Below, in pieces: positions 60,812 through 64,000 of a DNA stretch of 64,000 bases. The position numbers and the translations under genes are program-made. How positions within the stretch are numbered: the stretch's first letter is position 1; every line of letters begins with the position of its first letter. Source of the DNA: Curvivirga sp965219885. Its GTDB lineage: Bacteria; Pseudomonadota; Alphaproteobacteria; UBA8366; Aestuariispiraceae. Below the pieces are notes generated by a model. That model was not told the origin of the DNA and searched no databases. It saw nothing but the letters and a program-made list of their open reading frames with translations. The stretch spans positions 2,542,001 through 2,606,000 of the forward strand of contig NZ_CBDCOT010000009.1 of assembly GCF_965219885.1 (NCBI RefSeq), written 5' to 3'.

Positions 60812-62170
60812 TTATTGATCTAGGTTTAATCTTTGACCGATTTGATAATCATGATCTCGAACTTCTTGAGGAACCATACTGCCACCTGTAGCCCACATGA
60901 TATGTGTGGCATTTTTCATATGTGGTTCCAATCCATGTGTTGATATGTATTTTGCCCCATTTTTTAAGATGTGAGTAATGCCGGGCAGTCCAGCTAATGC
61001 AGAAGGTTCTAGTTCAATATCTTCTTTGTCTTTCATGAGGGTAAGATAACGATACAAGTTGTTATCTGTAACAGTGTAAACGCCACTTAATAACAAATCC
61101 ATTAGCTGCCCAACGAAGGCCGAAGGACGACCAACAGCAAGGCCATCAGCACAAGTCTTATTCGCAATTCCAAAATCTTGAACACTGATACTGTCATGCA
61201 AGCCAGTATACATTCCTAAAAACATGCAGGCCGATTGTGTTGGTTCTGCAAAAAAGCAATGTACGTTATCGCCAAAACATTCTTTAAGACCAAAAGCGAC
61301 ACCTCCCGGGCCACCACCGACACCACAAGGTAGATAAACAAATAAAGGATGTTCCTCATCAACAATGATGTTTTTTTCTTTCAGTTGTATCTTTAAGCGT
61401 TGTCCCGCAACGCTATACCCTAAGAAGAGATCTTTGGAATTTTCATCATCTATGAAATAGCTATATTCATCTGCAGCGGCAGAATTGCGACCTTCTTCGA
61501 CGGCTTTACCATAGTCACCTTCATGCTCAATAACGGATACGCCTTTTGATCGTAATAGCTCTTTCTTCCATTGTTTTGCGTCCGCTGACATATGAACAAC
61601 CACCTTGAAACCCAGTTGTGCGCCCATAATACCGATACTTAAGCCTAGATTCCCTGTGGATCCAACAAGGATTGTGTAGCGAGCAAATATCCTTTTAAAT
61701 TCTTCGTTATCAAGCTTTGTATAATTATCATCTAAATCCAAAATACCTTCACGCATAGCGATGGTCTCAGCAAATTTTAGAACCTCATAGATGCCTCCAC
61801 GGGCTTTTATAGAGCCAGATATCGGGAGTTCACTATCGGCCTTCATAAAGAGGCGCCCGGGCAATTCCTGTCCAACCAAATTTGATAGAGCATCTTTTAT
61901 GTGCTTGATTTCGATGATCGGTGATTCAATCTGCCCGTTTGATTTTTCCGTTTGAGGGAAAACTTTAGAGATATATGGATGAAAGCGATCCAGTCGATCT
62001 GCAGCATCCTGTATGTCTTGAGGGTTTAGTGGAATCGACTTTGATGCATCATTCTGTGATAAGAGTTTGGGATTAAACCAGATAAACTCTTTTTCTTCCT
62101 CTAAATCTTTAATAAGAGGGAAGTCTTTATGCCAATCTTCTCGGCTTTTATTTAAAATTAAATCCTGCAT
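60812..62170 (-). CDS. dsdA: D-serine ammonia-lyase
   Basis: A 452-residue PLP enzyme that converts D-serine to pyruvate and ammonia. The PLP lysine is in SGSIKARGGIYEVLKFAE (near residue 118), the glycine-rich phosphate loop is VGSTGNLGLSIGIMGAQLG, and PCGVGGGPGGVAFGLKE is near residue 270. Slightly longer than E. coli DsdA. It is divergent from a LysR-family gene across 98 bp, as with dsdA/dsdC in E. coli. Confidence 0.95.
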   Translation of the reverse strand: MQDLILNKSREDWHKDFPLIKDLEEEKEFIWFNPKLLSQNDASKSIPLNPQDIQDAADRLDRFHPYISKVFPQTEKSNGQIESPIIEIKHIKDALSNLVGQELPGRLFMKADSELPISGSIKARGGIYEVLKFAETIAMREGILDLDDNYTKLDNEEFKRIFARYTILVGSTGNLGLSIGIMGAQLGFKVVVHMSADAKQWKKELLRSKGVSVIEHEGDYGKAVEEGRNSAAADEYSYFIDDENSKDLFLGYSVAGQRLKIQLKEKNIIVDEEHPLFVYLPCGVGGGPGGVAFGLKECFGDNVHCFFAEPTQSACMFLGMYTGLHDSISVQDFGIANKTCADGLAVGRPSAFVGQLMDLLLSGVYTVTDNNLYRYLTLMKDKEDIELEPSALAGLPGITHILKNGAKYISTHGLEPHMKNATHIMWATGGSMVPQEVRDHDYQIGQRLNLDQ

Positions 62171-62268
62171 TCTTAATTCACATGAAATTTATCGTTTAAT
62201 AATATTTATTGTTTAATATAAATATATAAGGAAAAAATTTGTGACAAACGAAAGGTTCTTATATTCGA

Positions 62269-63198
62269 ATGAATAGAATTAATTCGAAATTTTCAACATT
62301 GAATGCATCCACTCTTTCTGGATTGCATTGTTTTACCACCGCTGCACGATTGCTAAGTTTTACTAAAACTGCAGAGGAGTTGAATTTAACTCAAAGTGCG
62401 ATTAGTCATCGAATTAAAAAGTTGGAGGAACAAGTTGGGTTCAAGTTGTTTTTGAGATTTAATCGACGCTTACAATTGACGGATGACGGTCAACAATTGT
62501 TGAAGATCGTTGATGGAACTTTCGTTTCTTTAGAAAATGCATTGCGGGATATGCAAAATCAAGAAGCTAGTGGGCAATTGACATTATCTTGTCCTCCAAG
62601 TTTTGCCTTGAATTGGCTGACACCGAAACTAGGTGATTTTCAACAAAAATTTCCGAATCTAAGGCTTCATCTTGAAACAAATATTCGCTTGCTAGATTTT
62701 TACAGGGAGAGTGTTGATATCGCGATATATTATGGAAGAGGGGAGTATCCGAATCTTCATAGTTCTATCTTGATGGGGGAGACATTGTTGCCTGTTTGCA
62801 GTCCTGAATATGCAGCAGAAAGAGGTTTACAGGATACCCCTGGTAACTTGAAAGGTTGTTTCTTCTTGCATGACGCAGATGCCTGGCCTGAAGCTGGGCC
62901 TTATTCAGAATGGCAGGCTTGGTGTGACACATTCAATCAAACAGGATTGGATTTATCACATGGATATACTTTTAAACGCTCAGATTTAGCAATTTCCACT
63001 GCAATTCACGGACGAGGGGTGGCAATTGGTCGCTTAAACCTATTGCAAGATAAATTAAGGAGTGGGGAGTTGGTAGCACCGTTTGATATGCAAATGCCTG
63101 CCAGAGAACAATATCATATAGTTTGTCATGCGGATCGATTTGATCAGCCATTGATTCGCATTATGACGAATTGGCTGCAAGGGTATGCTGTTAAATGA
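62269..63198 (+). CDS. LysR-family regulator, probably of dsdA
   Basis: A 309-residue regulator. The LysR helix-turn-helix is at residues about 17-75 (LSGLHCFTTAARLLSFTKTAEELNLTQSAISHRIKKLEEQVGFKLFLRF), of the GcvA/DsdC branch; the rest is the periplasmic-binding-like sensor. Placement divergent from dsdA strongly suggests a D-serine-responsive activator (DsdC role). The ribosome site before ATG 62269 is weak. It is convergent with the AGCS symporter gene. Confidence 0.88.
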   Translation: MNRINSKFSTLNASTLSGLHCFTTAARLLSFTKTAEELNLTQSAISHRIKKLEEQVGFKLFLRFNRRLQLTDDGQQLLKIVDGTFVSLENALRDMQNQEASGQLTLSCPPSFALNWLTPKLGDFQQKFPNLRLHLETNIRLLDFYRESVDIAIYYGRGEYPNLHSSILMGETLLPVCSPEYAAERGLQDTPGNLKGCFFLHDADAWPEAGPYSEWQAWCDTFNQTGLDLSHGYTFKRSDLAISTAIHGRGVAIGRLNLLQDKLRSGELVAPFDMQMPAREQYHIVCHADRFDQPLIRIMTNWLQGYAVK

Positions 63199-63202
63199 AA
63201 AA

Positions 63203-63234
63203 GCCCGCTACATATATAAAAGTATGCAGCGGGC
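63203..63234. terminator. Bidirectional terminator
   Basis: GCCCGCT / AGCGGGC arms with a long AT loop (about 18 nt, with partial inner pairing). On the minus strand TTTTTCATTT follows; serves the AGCS gene and, less strongly, the LysR gene. Confidence 0.7.
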
Positions 63235-63289
63235 CTGAAAGTTGATCCTTAAATTAAGAATCTATTTTATATCGGTTAAAATTAACCGT

Positions 63290-64000
63290 TTATGATTTAT
63301 CTGCGAAATAAGCACGTGTCATTTTGAAGACAACCGGGCTTAATACCAAGATCGCAATCAAGTTTGGCAATGCCATCATCGCATTCAATGTGTCAGATAC
63401 CAACCATACGAAATCTAGGCTTAGAACCGCACCAACAGGTACAGCCAAGATCCATAAGATACGGTAAGGTACAATGAATTTCACACCGAGAAGATATTCT
63501 ACGCAACGTTCGCCGTAGAAAGACCAGCCCAAAATGGTTGTGAATGCGAAAAGCGCCAAAGCAATTGCAACGATATAGTTACCAACGCCAGGTAGCGCAT
63601 CAGCGAAAGCAGCAGAGGTTAGAGCTGCACCAGATTCACCAGAAGTCCAAAGACCGGAAGTTACGATTACCAAACCAGTCACGGAACATACGATGATTGT
63701 ATCAAGGAATGTACCTAACATAGCAATCAAGCCTTGGCGAACTGGATCTTTTGTTTGTGCAGAAGCATGCGCGATTGGCGCAGAACCTAGGCCCGCTTCG
63801 TTTGAGAATACACCACGTGCCACACCGAAACGAATAGCTGCCCAAACAGCTGCACCAGCGAAACCACCTTGTGCTGCATGACCTGTAAATGCGCTTTCGA
63901 TCACAAGTGCGAATGCTGCACCCAATTGATCAGCGTTAATTGCCAATACAACCAAGCCCGCGATGATGTATGCAACAGCCATCAAAGGAACCAAAGCACC
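63290..64000 (-). CDS. Alanine/glycine:cation symporter (AGCS), C-terminal part
   Basis: The last 237 or so residues; the start is beyond the window edge. This is a sodium- or proton-coupled carrier for alanine, glycine or D-amino acids. Clear family motifs are RFGVARGVFSNEAGLGSAPIAHASAQTKDPVRQG and the final helices with TILGWSFYGERCVEYL. Located next to dsdA and its regulator, it could import D-serine or glycine, which is inference. Confidence 0.92.
   Translation of the reverse strand, partial: GALVPLMAVAYIIAGLVVLAINADQLGAAFALVIESAFTGHAAQGGFAGAAVWAAIRFGVARGVFSNEAGLGSAPIAHASAQTKDPVRQGLIAMLGTFLDTIIVCSVTGLVIVTSGLWTSGESGAALTSAAFADALPGVGNYIVAIALALFAFTTILGWSFYGERCVEYLLGVKFIVPYRILWILAVPVGAVLSLDFVWLVSDTLNAMMALPNLIAILVLSPVVFKMTRAYFADKS

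Noticed and set aside
1..64000. CRISPR arrays, insertion sequences, rRNA genes
   Set aside because: No regularly spaced repeats, transposase frames or rRNA-like sequence were seen in reading through the window.

Overview
This window is chromosomal DNA from a low-to-moderate GC (by eye about 42%) alphaproteobacterium, most likely a marine member of the Rhodospirillales/Kiloniellales side of the class. The reasons are the syntenic housekeeping block purN-purM / DUF2066 / AI-2E permease / hdaA / ppk / ppx / rnd / aspS, a 43-residue aa3-oxidase subunit IV gene (an alphaproteobacterial family), and a BetI/BetA plus gamma-butyrobetaine-hydroxylase-like complement typical of marine heterotrophs. The genus assignment is inference.

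Layout. 1-4.9 kb: BMP-type ABC importer for nucleosides or purines (two permeases, ATPase, binding protein) with a RutR-like operator. 5.1-11.8 kb: MFS carriers, a DJ-1/PfpI protein, an ABC-F ATPase, ndk, and a PhyH dioxygenase/MFS pair. 11.8-25.6 kb: core block, comprising the aa3 subunit IV gene, purN, purM, DUF2066, AI-2E permease, hdaA, a CYTH triphosphatase, ppk1, ppx, an M23 peptidase, rnd and aspS. 25.7-27.2 kb: a small AT-rich patch of unrecognised genes, including two tandem 88-residue membrane paralogues. 27.2-34.4 kb: lipoprotein, pmbA, purD, xseA, a second M23 protein and two LysE exporters. 34.5-40.2 kb: split histidine-utilisation genes hutF, hutI and hutG around a Tat-exported PhoX, tied together by HutC-type palindromes. 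40.3-46.3 kb: quaternary-amine catabolism (zinc-type GBBH-like dioxygenase, betA, betI, Old-Yellow-Enzyme-type demethylase). 48.7-51.9 kb: arsenate resistance, with an ArsC-ArsR fusion, the ArsJ-linked GAPDH and ArsJ, under three related palindromes. 53.3 kb: tRNA-Leu(UAA). 54.2 kb: a candidate structured small RNA. 54.5-60.7 kb: orphan tail-collar protein, GFA protein, exported agmatine-deiminase-like enzyme, TetR/GBBH-like pair, methyltransferase and a lone flagellin. 60.8-64 kb: D-serine dehydratase, its likely LysR regulator and an AGCS symporter cut by the window edge.

How the parts work together. Much of the accessory content scavenges nitrogen and carbon from small organic molecules: nucleosides, histidine through the five-step HutF/HutG route, choline, betaines and carnitine-like compounds, D-serine, and guanidino compounds. 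Polyphosphate is made and degraded by ppk1/ppx next to a CYTH enzyme. Arsenate is handled both by reduction and by conversion to 1-arseno-3-phosphoglycerate followed by ArsJ efflux. The observations I rate highest are the ArsC-ArsR fusion whose only cysteines are those of the reductase triad, its matching operators, and the branched small-RNA candidate at 54.2-54.3 kb. No CRISPR array, insertion sequence or prophage was found.
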